Source: Hydractinia symbiolongicarpus
Taxonomy: Eukaryota; Cnidaria; Hydrozoa; Anthoathecata; Hydractiniidae
NCBI RefSeq assembly: GCF_029227915.1
Contig: NC_079884.1
Location: forward strand, 16,742,001-16,806,000
Direction of reading: 5' to 3'
DNA length: 64,000 nucleotides
In this document: positions 37,801 to 52,400 of the stretch, one piece after another
Numbering within the stretch: position 1 is the first letter of the stretch
Layout: each line of letters begins with the position of its first letter
The notes under the pieces: model-generated
The model's database searches: none
The model's input: the letters and a program-made list of their open reading frames with translations, nothing else
What the model was told of the DNA's origin: nothing
Position numbers and translations under genes: made by a program

Positions 37801-40800
37801 AATGTGTTTGATCTCTTTTGTAATTTTGACATTGAAGCCAGTTTGTAAAGAGAAGTTTTTCATACCATTAGAAAGATTACATCGTTAAAAAACACCTTTC
37901 TATCATACGAAATATAGGCCACTTTTTTTACAAGAACATAGAAATTCACGAATCGGTATATGAAAATTACTGCTGCATCTGGTTGTTATCAAAACCTGCA
38001 AAGCCTTCACGTGTTAGAATCCATAGAAGTTATTCAAACCCTCACAACCTTGTTTGCCCCTTGTCAAATTAATTTGTATCTACTTCGCTGACCCAAAAAT
38101 AGAAAGACGAAAACAATAATGTGCCAGTCCAATATGAGCATTTGTAAAGCAAATTAATCTTCATTTAAAACAACACATGTACTAACTTTAAACTTTAGAA
38201 GATGTGCCAGAATAAAGTCCAAAAGCAGGTTTTAGAATAGCCCTCGGAAACAATAACCTTGCCTTAATATTAGCTTGTTTACGCCTTAAACCACGACTTA
38301 CCTCACCATCTACGGAAGGATTCTTTATACGTTCTAATCTTCTACTGAAGACAGATATCATCTTACTTAAATGCTGACTCTGAGAGTTACTGTTTGCTAC
38401 CTGAAAAACATGTTACAAACCATTACAAATTTATAAAACGACAGCAATGAAAACTTCAACAACAATAACAACGACAACAAAAAGTTAATATACATTCTAA
38501 AAAAAAAACCTGCAAACAAACCTCTCCTTTAATTTTTACTTGGATATTCGTTAACCACCTTTTAATTTTCTCAACAAAAGTTAAATCAAATAAATGGTGT
38601 TTAAACCTGTAAAAAAAGCATACCTCATTATACGAATTTAACAAGCCACTTAATTAAAAACCCAAAATGACGCAAACTTAAGAGAAATAAAAATTGGAGC
38701 TTTTGCAGAAAGGTAATGTCGATCAGAGTAAAGCGTAATAAAAATAAAGATTTTAAATTGTTGCGTATGGAATGTACATGTCAATGCAACAAACCTATCT
38801 TCCAGTTTTCTAGCAAACTCTTTTGCAATGTCCAAACGCTTGGTTTCCATTCCCTCTAACTGTCCTATTAATGAACCTTCACAGTTATTAATTTTTGTCG
38901 CCATCTTTTCCTAAAATATGCCAGCACTTTAAATTAAATTACTAGTGTAATCAGTTGGTGGAATTAGCACAAGTCCTTTATCAGCATCTTCCTTCCATTA
39001 GAGCTGTATCTGAAGACCAAAATATGTAATAAACGCACTTCCTTAAATTTAAGAAATTGATAAGCACTCAGGGTGCTTATCAATTTTTTTAAGCTCCTTG
39101 ACATGTGAGATAAAAATTGGTATGCAAGTCTACTTACTAAGCGCTTTCGAAATTCCTCTACTTCTTCAGGTGAGAAGTTTCCTCCTTCAGAAAATATTCT
39201 AAAAAAACATTGGGTTATAAAGCTGCACTTAAGCATCATTTTTTCTATAAGATACCCACCAGGTAGACATTAACAATATTTGATCTAAGCCTAATTAAAT
39301 ACACACAACGATGGCGTTGTACCAAACAATAGTTGAAACGTTAAGTCCACCAATTATCATCAAATGTTTTTGCTAATTAATAATATTTGCAGATGACAAC
39401 TCAAAATTAGTAGTAAACGATTGCAACATCTGGTTTAAGCATTTGTACGATAAAAAAAATATTTGGTGCTAAATGCAAACTCACTTCAAAGCTTTTCTGA
39501 ATTGTGCATTTGAGTTTCTCAATTTGTTTAGCGTATCATCTAAGTTAAAATGAAAATGACGCACTGACGCACGGATGATCTCCACATACTAAAAAAATAA
39601 AATAAAGATATGACATCGCACATTAAGAATATTGTTTACTACAGCAAAAAATATACAACAACAAGATAACATCTATTAAACGTAGAGACACTTGTTGACA
39701 ACATGAAGACACTTGTTGACAACATGAAGACGCTTGTTTATGCCGTGAAGACACGTGTTGACAGCGTAAAGACACTTGTTGACAACGTGAAGACACTCAC
39801 TCGTTCGCAACGCGAAGACACTTGTTTAATAACGCAACAAAACTTGCTATCAATGTAAAAACACTTATTGATAATGTGAAAACTATTGCTACTTAAGCAA
39901 AAAATTCTGTTGACTAAGTAAATATACAATTATTTATCATGTAAATTATTTCTTTGTCAACGACATGTTTTCTTGTAAAAATATTTACCTGGTCTAACTT
40001 CCCATTTACTTGGTCTTGCATAGCTTTTAACCTGAAATAACAAAAACTTTTAGTCATCACGTTCTCTATAATATTGCATGTCACAAAATCTTTCGATTAC
40101 AGTTAAAAAAGCATGTCACAATATATTGAAATGTTGTGCATCTTACTCATTCGTATTTGTTGCATTATTAAAAGTTACTACCAGTTCTTCAACTGAGCGT
40201 TTGAATGTTTCATTCTAAAAAAATCGATCTTTTATTAAAGCACATTTTTTCGTTTATGGAAAGAGATCCAAACATATGCCACAACCCTTGTTATAATCAA
40301 TTTTATTTCTTTTTATGGCTCATGTTTTGGACATTGCTGTTGATCGCATAAAGGATTGTCAATATAAAGATTATGAACAATATATGGTATCGACAAATCT
40401 AAACGTGATGCGGATAGCAGTGCTTCTATAAACCCCCTCTCCCAACTGCCAGACATTTGAAGCCCCTAAAAGAACAGGTTTTAATAAGGTTAAGAAATCG
40501 AAATTCATAAATAACAATCTCCGTAAAAACGCAAAAAAAACCCTATCGATAAAAGATGAAGTAGATGGAATCAGTAGTGATGAGCCAAGGAAAATAGCTA
40601 ACGGTTTCATTACATATTTTTCAAGCATCGCCAAGCGTATTAAAGAGAAAACAATACCACTTATTAACTCTTGCTTGAGAACCCATGTAACGATCTGCCG
40701 CAAATTACCCTGAAAAACCTTAAAGAAAAAAATCAGCGGGTATAGATAATTTACCACCGTCCTTGTTTAAAGATACTGCTGCTATCATCACTAAACCAGT

Positions 40801-43402
40801 GGCCAAAATAATAAACTAAAATCTTTAAGCACTACCAATCGAATGGAAAAAAACAACACCTATGCCTATTCATAATCAGGAACAGATACCTGCATTGAAT
40901 ACTGTAGGCCAAATCCGTTACTGACAGTTGTTTTCAAAATTACGGAAAAAGCAGTACAGTGTCAAATTTCAGATTATCTTGAGGAAAACAAGATTTATCA
41001 TCCGCACAATTTGGCTCTCGCAAATGTAAATCTACGGAATTGGCTGCGAGTATTTTTGTTGATGATATTAGATCGGCCATTGACTGTGAAGAATTATTTA
41101 GAGCTGTTTTTGTAGTTTTATCTAAAGCGTTTGAAGCTGTTAACAACGCCAGTCTACTGAGTAAGTAACCATGGTATTAATGATAATGAATTAAAATAGT
41201 TTCACAGTTACAGATAGCAGTGCATTCGGATCAAATCAACTTTGTTTGAACAGCATGGAGTAAGCAACAGAGTTCCTGAGGGATCTATACTAGGTCCCTT
41301 GCTGTTCATTTTGTTAATAAAGGACGTTGTTGATATCAAAAAAAAATCCGGTATTATCAAGTACGCTGGTGACACAGTGATTTATTTCAGTAGTAAACAT
41401 TTTGGGAAAAATCTTGGGAAATGGCTCGGCTTAAATGATCCTAATCCCTAATCTTACAAAAGGGAAAACGCAGGTTATGTTGTTTGATAGTTCGAAACGT
41501 TTTTTAAAAGTTAGCAAACCTTTAGAAATACGATTTAAACATGATGTGGTCAATATTACAAAGTCGTACATGTATCTTGGAGTGTATGTACACGAAACAC
41601 TTGACATAGAAGAACAGTTTGCCGCGAACTATTGAAAATTTTCTGAACGACTTAGACTGATTGCCAGACTTAGATACCTTCTTGAATCAAATTCAGCTTT
41701 GTCGATCTACAACTGTATGATAACGCATCTATTTACATGTTGTTCGTTAATTTCCTTAAATATGACAATGACGCAGTGTGAGAAATTGAGAAGCCTCTCC
41801 TGTCTATTTGTCTGAAAATGCATAAACAACGATACTTGTTTAAATTTTAATAATTATTTCAACGTTACTGACCACAGCATAAATACAAGAAATAACAGAG
41901 AGATGTTAAAACTTCCGAAGTGCAAAACAGAATTCGGCAAAAATCATTAATTATCGGGGAGCAAAAATTTACAACAATTTGCCATTATGGGCGAGGAAAG
42001 GAGAGGATTTTATGAAATTTAAATCTATTTTGAAGACTTATTTCTCTTCAATTTTGAGAATCATATAGCATATGTGTCCATCCATTCATGCCTGTATCTT
42101 ATTACCTGCTCAATGTTTTTTCCTAATCTCATCTATGTTTGTGAATGAATGAATGAATAAATCAAGAAACAGACATGTTTACTGTCCAGTTTTAAAATGA
42201 AAAATGAGTATGTGTATGAAGAAAAGGCAAATACCTCGTGTACATGATCACGCAACATATCTTGGTAGCCAATCTTTAAAGATGAAAGCGTTTCAGATAT
42301 ACCCAAACAATGCTGTTCAACTCTGTCTCTATGTAACACAAGTTCCTCTGGAAAAAATACCAAAACAGATAATAGTAATAAGCTTTCACAGAAGTTCAAA
42401 ATCACACCTAATATTTTAAACAATCATTGTAATCATGGATTTGAGAATACAATTTACAAAACTAAATATAGTGCGATATAAAAACAACAACTCATAAAAA
42501 CCAAAAGGAAGCTAAGAAATCAAAAATTAGTTGCAGACTTGAACGAAAACAAAATGATATAGTAGGGACTTTGAAAAATAACTTCTGCTTGCTTTAAAAA
42601 TATATTTAGGTGGGACGGGAAAGAAATTAAATAAAATTTGAAAAGATGTAGAAAATATTAGCAACCAATAAGAAGGAAATTGTACCAATAAATAGAAAAC
42701 TAAAATTCGTCAGATATTTGCTACTGCTCTTGGTACTGTTATTGGATGATACATAATTATAATACATTTTAATAACGACGTAGTAAACAACAAAAACTTT
42801 TGTTCTGCATGCTGATTCAAAAAATATGAGCATCGATTGTCTGTAAATTTTTTCGGGTTGCAAAAAGAAACATATAAAATTAGTTGCATCGGTATGTATT
42901 GTCTCCTTCTGTGTGTAAGAACGTTTATTATTATATCTCAACCCATCAAACCTGTTCGAAATTGTCAAACAAGACATTTTCTTTGTAAAAGACAACACCT
43001 ATTATATTATCGAGCTAACGATTTGTTTCGAGATCAATTTAGCGAAGTCACATGAATATAAAATCAGAAAGTACGAAAACATACGGAGTACATAATTGAT
43101 AAGAACTTCGACGTCGTCGAATTTAGTTACGTGGAATTCGTTTCCTCCTGCGATGAAGAAGCTTACTAGCTTGCTGAGGCAATAGAAATGATGTAAATAG
43201 AATGATTTTTAAATGCAACAAGGTTGCTTGCAAATGTTCCTGTTATGTAATTAATAGACAAAATAAGAACTGGTGGAAAAGCCTAATAATTAATTTTGTG
43301 TAATTATCTTTATCTGCTGTCCTTTTTATAAGTGTACACAGCAGAACTTATATTTCCAGTTGTATCCATGAAAATTAAAAATATAAGTCAAATGTTCAAA
43401 AA

Positions 43403-43499
<97 letters not shown>

Positions 43500-46400
43500 A
43501 TAAATCCAGATTTCAATAGAATTGTTTTGACTCCCTATAATAAAATTCGTTACATTAAAAGAGGAGAAAATTAAATTGTAGGAAAATTAAACAGCTTGAC
43601 CCTGGAAACGATCGAAAAAAGATATAGATGTAAAAGAGCCAGTCGAAAATCAAAATTAAGAATGTGTACAAATGGCAGGGGTAACTAATAGGGAAATCAG
43701 AGGATATAAAAATTTGTAAAAAATATATGAAAATTTAATTTACTAAGAATAACAATAGATGTAAAATATTATGTGTGAAAATATTACGATGTTAACCCTA
43801 TTCGGTCCGGGGTTTTTCGAACATACTATGACCGGGGGGGGGGGGGGCGGATTCTGCAGTTTTTACATGGATCGGATAAAAAATTGCCAAAAATTGACCG
43901 AAAATCCGTTTTTTTCCGATTTTCGGGTAAAATCCGACAAAATCGGGAAATCGGATTAGTCACGTGTTCAAATTATTCCAAATGATTCTTCTTGATGAAA
44001 CAAAGTTGTGTTGCAAGTTTCAAGTTCTAAGGATAATCCTAACAGGAGTTATTATATTTTCCCCATTATAAGGATTTCATAGAGATTTTTAGGGGTAGTT
44101 TCGAGTAATGGCCAATATCAAAGCCTCTGAAAGGTATGGGACCTAAAAAATTAGCATGCAGGTGTCTAATAGATAAATGTTGAAACTCAGTACGTATCAT
44201 AACCATATAACAAAGCAATCAGAAGTTATTAAAAAAAAACCGTCAGGGGGGGCGGAATCCGCCCCCCCCCCGGACCGAATAGGGTTAATACCTGGTAAAG
44301 AACCTTATCCTTGTAAAATTTTCTTGACGCTTGTTAAATAAACCTTTAGTATCACATGAGCAAATATTTTATGGTAAATTATTAAAATTAGTAGCCTGGT
44401 CTTGGAAAGTGTTTTTCTCATAATAGTCAATCTGGAGGTCAGAACTACTTAATCAAAGATTTCTTCGATGTTTTACAGTCTCTATTTAAAGGTAAGCTGG
44501 CTATTTTTTATCTACAAACGCTCGAGACACAAGTATATTTTCGGTGTTTTCACAATAGGGAGCCAGCTAAGGTTGGCAATATCCGGCGGTACAATTTTAC
44601 ACTCTTTGTAGTCTGCAGATATTTCGGAATGTAACCGTAACCAACACATTAGTTTAGTCCAGAAAGTATGAGGGACTCTGCCAGACATTTACGAACTTTA
44701 TTTAACGTCTTGATATTAGCAATACGTTGTAGGTCGACTTTGTGACAGCGTTTAAAATGCTCATTCCATGTTAGGTGCTCCAATATTATACCAAGTAACT
44801 TGGTTGACGATTCTTGTTCCATCGATTTTCCTTTTAATCGTAGAAGGTAACTAAAGTCTGTGTTACGTATTCTTGATAAGAAAACAATACTCTTTAGTTT
44901 AGCATTATTGAGTACAAGATCGTTACTTCCTGACCATGAACAAAAATGTCAGATATCATTATGCAATGATGGTATTGTAGGCTTAAGCTGGATTTCCAAT
45001 AGAAAAAATAATACGCATATCGACACGGATCGTATCGATGAGCATGCGCAATGAATATATTTTGGAAAAAATGCGTAAAATCATTTTAACAAAAAAAAAT
45101 GCGTAAATTCATTTTAACTTTTGACACGTACCAAACAATAAGAAAAATATTTTAAACCAATTAAAACCGTTGAATACTTCTTGCTTGCTCAGCAATTTAT
45201 GTTTTGGAGATTGTAAACAAAAGGGCGTCGAATCTTCCATAAAACCTTCTCACTTGTGATACAAGTTGTGTTGATAAAAAACACAAGATCAACATCAAAG
45301 TCATGAAGATAATTTCCCTGCTGGAAGAGATATTACTGGTGATGTTTCAGAAAAGATTTTAGAAGAGGTCAGGAAATATCCTTGCATTTGGGATGTTTCA
45401 TCACATTCTCATAAAGACAAATTTAAGAAAATAGAAGCATGGAAAAGAGTTTTTTCTGCTTATTACCAGGAAATAAACATTTTTACATGCATTGTATACT
45501 GTAATCAATGTTCTTTTCTGAGCAAAACAAATAATATGAGTCAATGGAATTTTTTGAGATTTGTAAAAGTTGAATGATAAACCTATATTATTATTTACTT
45601 AATAAAATGTAATACTGTTTATATATAATGTAAACAAAAATTTTTTTTTTAGAAAGTAAATGCAAGAAAACATTTGAGAAGTTACGTGACAACTATCGTC
45701 GATGTTTAAGGAAAAGAGAAAGGGAAACAAGGTCAGGATCCGGAGTGAAAAAACTGCCTGTTTGTGAATATTTCAAGGAGTTGTCATTTTTGCGTGATAT
45801 TTTAACAACAAAACCGAAAGAGACTAATCTACCAGACGCCAGCTCTGATAATCAGTCGTTAAATGGAGATATTTTATTCAATAACTTTATGACGTACCAC
45901 CCCCAGCAGATTCACAATCTGTTTCAAACAAACAAGACCAAAGGAAGACAAAAAAGCAGAAGACATCTGATATTGATGAAATTTTGATAAACTCACTTCA
46001 GCACGATCAAAAAGAAAACAATGATTCTGATGTACTTTTCTGTAAAAGCTTAATTGGACAAATAAAGTCACTGACTAAGAAACAGAATAAAGAGGCAAGA
46101 ATTAAAATCACGCGTTCTCCTAGGATACGAGGACGATGATGACTATTTTCAGCTTCCACCATTTTAGGTGTTTTTTGAAAACTTGTTCCTGTAAAATAAT
46201 ATTGTTTTGTTTCATGTTTACAAAGATCATTAACAACATCAAAAAAAAAGATTTTAAAAATTTTAAACGTACATATATATAATAAAATTGTTAAAAAGAC
46301 AATGTGTGTTTATACAGAAAGGGCTCTGATAAAACGACCATTTTTAAATGGTGTATATATCATTTGATTTAATTTTCTTTGGAAAAACACTTCTCAGTAA

Positions 46401-49400
46401 CATAAATTATAATTGAACACAAGCCTTTTTAGTTTAGTTTTTCGAGGGTCCTTTGCTTTGTGTACACACATTGCCTTTAATCTGTATAATGTTTTTTATG
46501 TTCTTGATATCATATCCCATTGCCAATTAACTTGCCCTTCTGGTGAAACAAAATAATCGCGGAACTGTTCACGAACCTTTTTAGCATTCTTTGATGGGCT
46601 GCAATGCATCGGTTTGACCAATAGCTTGCCTCCAGTCTCCAGGTCTATTTTGTGTATCAGCATACCCAGGTGGACAGTAATTACTTGACTGGAAGCATCT
46701 CTCTGTCATCAAATAATTATGCAAAGCTACTACAACCTTAGTGATATTAACAGCAACGTGAACCCTGGCATTTATAGGGCGTCTGAAAATTCTAAATCTA
46801 GAAGCACAAATACCAAAGGTATTTTGCTCGAGATAACCTGTAATTATAAATTCTTTCCTTTTGCCCTAAAAATTCTTTTGGAAATGGCTTCATCAAATTT
46901 TCCCTTAAAGGAAATGCTTCATCACCGACCAAAACATAAGGAAGAGAAACATTACTGTTATGCATAATTTCTTGATTTGGTATTCCAAGTTTTTGTTCAG
47001 CAAATGCTTCACTGATAGCACTATTTGAAAATACACCACTGTCACTGTTTCTACCAATGTCTCCGATATCTACCAATGTAAATGAATAGTTTGCATCACA
47101 AACAGCCATTAAAACTATTATAATTGAAATGCATTGATCCGGTATTAGCTGGTGCCTATATAACAACATGCTTTCCATCTAGGGCTCCTATACAATTGGG
47201 AAAGTTCCAGCTTCTTCCAAAATCATATGCAATCCTTTTCCAATCTTCAACTACATAATCCTCAACAAGAGAATTCCAAATCTCAGCATTGGTTTCTTCA
47301 ATTATTCTGCAAACAGTTGTTGGGCTCATGCGAAAATTAGTTGCGATTGTAGTCTGAGCATCACTAGTTGCTAAGTATCTCAAAGTTACACAAAGTCTTT
47401 CACTAGGTCCAATTGGCTCTCTTTTGGAAATTTTAATAATTCGTGGGGCGACTTTTGATAACAAAATTTCATATTGATGGGGAGTCATTCAAAAATATTT
47501 AAAAAAATATTCTTGATCGTGTAAGAGCATGTCTTTGACCAAAAGATGGTATTCTTCTTTTTCTTTCCTTTCTAGAAACAGTTTTCTCACCCAAAATTTT
47601 CTTCTTTTTCCCGCTAAATTTCGTTCTTTCAAATATAGATAAAGCAAGATAGTTTCTCTGCTTAACATCGCCATGTTTATTTGTTTACTTTTTTTTCGCG
47701 CCAAAAATTGCATATTTTGCGCCAAAAAGTGCATATTTTGTTGAAAATTGGACAACGTATAACGGTACGCGTATTTTGGTTCGTTACGATACAGTACGCG
47801 TATCGATTTTTTCTATTGGAAATCCAGCTTTAGTATCTGAAATCAGAGTCGATTTATACATGGTTTTATCATCTGCATACTGAATTGAGTTAGCTTAAAT
47901 ACATGACGGTAGATTTAACACATAGACAGGTCCCAGGGTACTTTTTGGGATACTCTAAAGTGCACTGGGATACTGATGATTGCGCATTATCAACTTGTAC
48001 ATACTGTTGGCGATTATTAAGATAAGTTATTAAAATTTTTAAAGAGATGATACTCATGGTCGATTGCATCAAAAGCTTTTGAATAATCGATAAGCATTGT
48101 TTTTGTGATCTCATTTCTGTTAAGTGCTTTTTGTATAGCGTCCTTAAAACCTAATAACATGGTTTAGGTTGAATGTTCCTTAAACTATGTTGAGTTGTAT
48201 ATCAGTGAATTCTCAAAATATTTAGAGAGTTGATAGAGCATTACTTTTTCATATTCTTTAGAAAGTACAGGTAAGATTGAATTATGCCTAAAATCTTTCT
48301 TATTTTTTATATATACTCTCGCCATCATCAGATCATTAGATTAGTCTAAAAGTACTTCAAAACAAGTTTCAAGCCAATAACGTTATTTATTAACTGATAG
48401 CCATTTTAAATCGTTTTTTACAGGAAATCGCGTTCAGTAAAATGAGATTATTAAAGAAAATTGCAAACTATTAAAGTAAAGGAGACAAATAAATGTTAAC
48501 AAACGGCTTGTCAACCTCGTTCCCAGTTTTTAACTTTTTGACATTGTGAAAGTGTGTACGAGAAAAGGAATATCCCTCAACATAAAAAGTGAAAAAGATC
48601 CCTGGGGAAGAAGTCGACAGTTTGTTACTAAAAAATAGCAACATGCATATAAAAAGGCTTATAAGGAAAATATAAAATATTATATAATCAATTTTTAGTG
48701 CTATGACTCGTCACAGCAAATTTGGAAATTATTTGGAAGGGTTATCTCGCTAACTTCCCCTTTAACATTATCTACAATAATGAAAAGGTTTTTTTAAGGT
48801 GAGAAGTAACCTTTAAGGATACTGTATAATCTTTAGTATGATTGTTATAATTGGGAAATTTTCTAAGAAGTCTTCATTTTCATTATTATTTGAGCAAAGA
48901 AAGTTTCAGTGGAAAAAGTACTGGGAACAAGTTATCAAATTTATGTCCTCTCTTTTAGCACACTCTTGCCTAAATTATGTTACAACATTTTTTTTTAAAG
49001 AAATGATTGCATTTTTACGTCAAAAAACATTTTTTTTAACCCTATTTGGACTGCCCTACCGCCGATTTTTTTTAATATTTTTTTTTTTGCTACTGCATGG
49101 GTTTGATACTTACAAGTTTATATTTATCTATTAGAAATCTTAGATATTGGATATTAACCCTTAAATTTCTATGAAATCCTTATTATCAGCAACACAATAA
49201 CTTTTATTAGGAAACTTTTATTAGGATTATTCTTAGAACTTGAAACTCACAACAAACCTTTATTTTATCAATCGGATTTTCAGGCAATTTTTGGTTTTTT
49301 TTTTCTCATGCGACTGTGGCATTCCTTGTAAAGCTAAAGTAATTAAATTTTAAGCAGATACTGGTATTTTGAAAAAAAATTTTAACTTTTGAAGACTTGC

Positions 49401-52400
49401 TGACATAAGCAAAAATTTATTGCTGCCATTTTGTTCCTGTTAAAACGTACTATCATAAGTGTACAAAGTTTGATTTAAAGTTTTGTTTAATTAAGTCTAA
49501 ATAATGAGATCTAAACAGGGTTAATATCCCATTTTGGAGTGCCGGGGCCTATCTACAAAAGTGTGTCCGTCTGTCTATTACAAGCAAAGTGGATGTGTTC
49601 ATTTTCCTTTGATGAAGCCAAAAAACTAATCTTTCCGACAACACGGCGCGATGTCAATGCATTTTGACTGACTTGACTTACAATGGCTTCCAAAGATGGC
49701 AGACGCAAAACCGTTGCTCGTAAAATAACGTTACGCAAATTCTCTTTATTTGATTGCGAATGGAGATTTGAGGAGTAAAAAGTGTCGAATACACTTCTTT
49801 AAACAAAAAAAAAATTAATTGATGAAAGAATTAATGCGGAAGCTGTTCTCTGAAAGTTATGTAGAAAAAAGAGAGATCAACGCTAACGCAAAGTTGACGG
49901 AGATTGACGAAAACAGACCAGGAAAGGTACCTACGGTACCTTCAACTAAAGCAGATGAAGAACAGAATTTGAAGAGAACTTTATAATGCTTTCGATGCGA
50001 AGTATGTGGTCGCTTTTTCCAGAGTAAAGGTGGAAAAACAAACCATCAAAACAAGTGCAAAAAGAAAAAACAAGTCACTTGCACCCTTAAACAACCAACC
50101 ATTGGACGGATTCAGACTATCCGGGTTTAGGGTTTGCATACTATTTAAGATCTTGAGCAAATTACAGATGCATTGTACGAGGAAATTGTTAAATGGCAAA
50201 AAACATCTTTATGATAACTCAGCTGGAACAACAAGTCACAAATTGGTAATACGTCGATGAAACTGTTGTTCGTAATGCCCTCGTTACTACTGCAAAAGCA
50301 GAACAAATCATCGAAATCGAAAGAATTAGAATGTCTAAAACGAAGACTTACAAAATAGTTTAGCGTAGATTTCAATGACATTATTCTAGAGTGCGGGGCA
50401 ATTCAAAATCGCTTTATACGAAGCAAGAAGTTAAAGGAAGAACCAATAGCTAAGCGCTTTAGTAACCTGATGTTTTAGGGTAAAGTGAATTCGGCGCTCA
50501 ATGTTTTGTCAAATGAAAGCTCTTCGGGTGTTTTGCGAATAAACGATGACGTAATAAAACCTTTATTGAAAAAGCACCCGGATCCAAAACATAACTTGGA
50601 CAAATTACTGCTGCAAAAGCCTAGGAAATTTATCAACCCAACGACCTATGATGACATTGACAGAGAGAGCATACAAAAGGCTGCAGTCAAAAATAAAGGA
50701 GCAGCTGGACGCTGACGCTTGGAGGATGCTTTTGTCTAAATCGTACGGTTCGTACAGTATAGAATTTGCAATTGCTATTGCACTTATGGCCGAAATCATG
50801 TGCATAAAATCATGTCATAAAATACAGAAAGGAACATGGACAGTTTTGTAGCATACACCCTTATACCATTAAACGGTGTAAGACCTATAGGCATCGGTGA
50901 AGTGCTGAGGAGGATCACTGGAACAACGATCATAAGTCGACTCAAAGACAATGTAACGAATGCGGCTGGTAGTTTTCAGCTCTTAGTTGGACAACAAAGT
51001 GGTTGTAAAACAGCTGTGCATGCGATGAGGTAAATATTTGAGGAACAGGAGACTAAGGCAGTTCTACGATGCCTGGAAAGCGTTCAACAGTATGAACCGA
51101 AAAATGATGATCCACATAACTTTCATCAATTGTCCCACGATTGCTGTTTTCACGTCAAACTGCTACCAACAAACGATTTGTTTGTTTATCGTAGCACGAG
51201 GAGAAATAACATCAAAAGAGGTTACGACACAAGGTGATCCCATAGGAATGGCTGTATATGGAATTAACTTGACACCGCACCGCTGTCTTCTATAAAATCA
51301 ACACCTGATTCCCGAAATGTACAACATGCACCCTTTGCCGATGATTTAGCAGGAGCTGAAAAAATTCATGACATCAAGAGTTGGTGGGAGAATTTAAATT
51401 TTCAGGTCCAGGAATTGGCTATTTTCCTAATGAAACCAAATCGTGGTTAATAGTGAAAGAAAAAAATCTTCAAACGGCCGAAAACGTATTTGAAAGTTTT
51501 GAAATAAATATAACGACGGAAGGACAAAAACACCTTGGAACAGCGTCACAAGCGTACAAATAGAGTTACACAGAAAATCTAGTTAGTAAATGGGTTAAGG
51601 AATTATTTACTCTAGCTAACATTGCCAAGACTCATTCACAGTCCGCCTACATTGCGTTTACGGCAGGCTATCGACATAAATTCAATTATTACATCAGGAA
51701 GTTAAAAGACATCTCGAATCTTCTGCAACCAGTCGAAGATGTTATTAGAAACTTCTTCATACCAGTACTGTACACTGACCGTCAATGTAGCTTGGATAAA
51801 AGACGTCTGTTTTCTCTTTCAACCAAATTGGAGGACTAGGAATTATAGACGTTACAGAATTATCAGAGTTGGAGTTTTCAAACTCATCACGGATTTGCGA
51901 ATTTCAGACGAAACGTGTGAACAACCAGATTGAACATCTGGCAAACAACCCGAAGGCAAAAGAAATATTTAAAAAATTAAAATCCGAAAGATCATCGCAC
52001 AACGCTAAAAAATTAAACGAACTTCGGGAAAAAATGAATCCGATTGAAACAAAAGCAAATGAAATATCTTGTCTTCCAGATGCTTCAATGTTGTCTTCGA
52101 CTTTACCCCTTAAAGAAGAAAGATATGCACCAAACAAGCAAGAATTTCTGTATGTGCTCTACTTGCGGTACAACTAGGAACTTTAACATGCTCCTCTGTT
52201 TTGTGTATCTAAAGCTAAATTCACGCTACAGCATGCTTTAAATTATCATCTTGGTGGCTATGTTATTGCCCGTCACAATTATTTAAGAGATATCCTTGCC
52301 AATCTGCTACACGAATGCTGCAATGACGTACAAACTGAAACTCCACTTCTTTCTGCTGCCCAAGAATCAGTGGATCTTAAGAGAAGTGCAGTGAAATACG

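Larger units (their letters stand above)
44986..47829. mobile_element. PIF/Harbinger DNA transposon, 2,844 bp
   Basis: Terminal inverted repeats AGCTGGATTTCCAATAGAAA and its reverse complement, with a 3-bp target duplication TTA at 44,983-44,985 and 47,830-47,832. Two convergent genes: a MADF/BESS protein on plus (45,290-46,139) and a transposase on minus (47,674-46,496). This two-gene plan is normal for Harbinger. It inserted into a LINE, so it is the younger of the two. Confidence 0.93.
44300..48300 (-). pseudogene. LINE reverse transcriptase on the minus strand, split by a Harbinger element
   Basis: 5' part (48,300-47,830): GFKDAIQKALNRNEITKTML, IDYSKAFDAIDHE, LNNRQQYVQVDNAQSSVSQC and a GVSQKSTLGPV block (normally GVPQGSILGPV). 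3' part (44,982-44,300): SGSNDLVLNNAKLKSIVFL, KLLGIILEHLTWNEHFKRCH, KVRKCLAESLILSGLN and LSWLPI. The two halves are separated exactly by the TTA-flanked Harbinger at 44,986-47,829; the YADD block between them is not visible. 5' truncated near 48,300. Confidence 0.75.

Noticed and set aside
39738-39929. Minus-strand frame with VFTLSTS repeats
   Set aside because: A by-product of the 21-bp minisatellite in an intron.
42627-42998. 123-codon minus-strand frame
   Set aside because: AT-rich, hydrophobic and Ser/Tyr-rich with no domain; length is within what chance gives in such sequence.
43332-43574. 80-codon frame with an isoleucine tract
   Set aside because: Produced by the ATT microsatellite.
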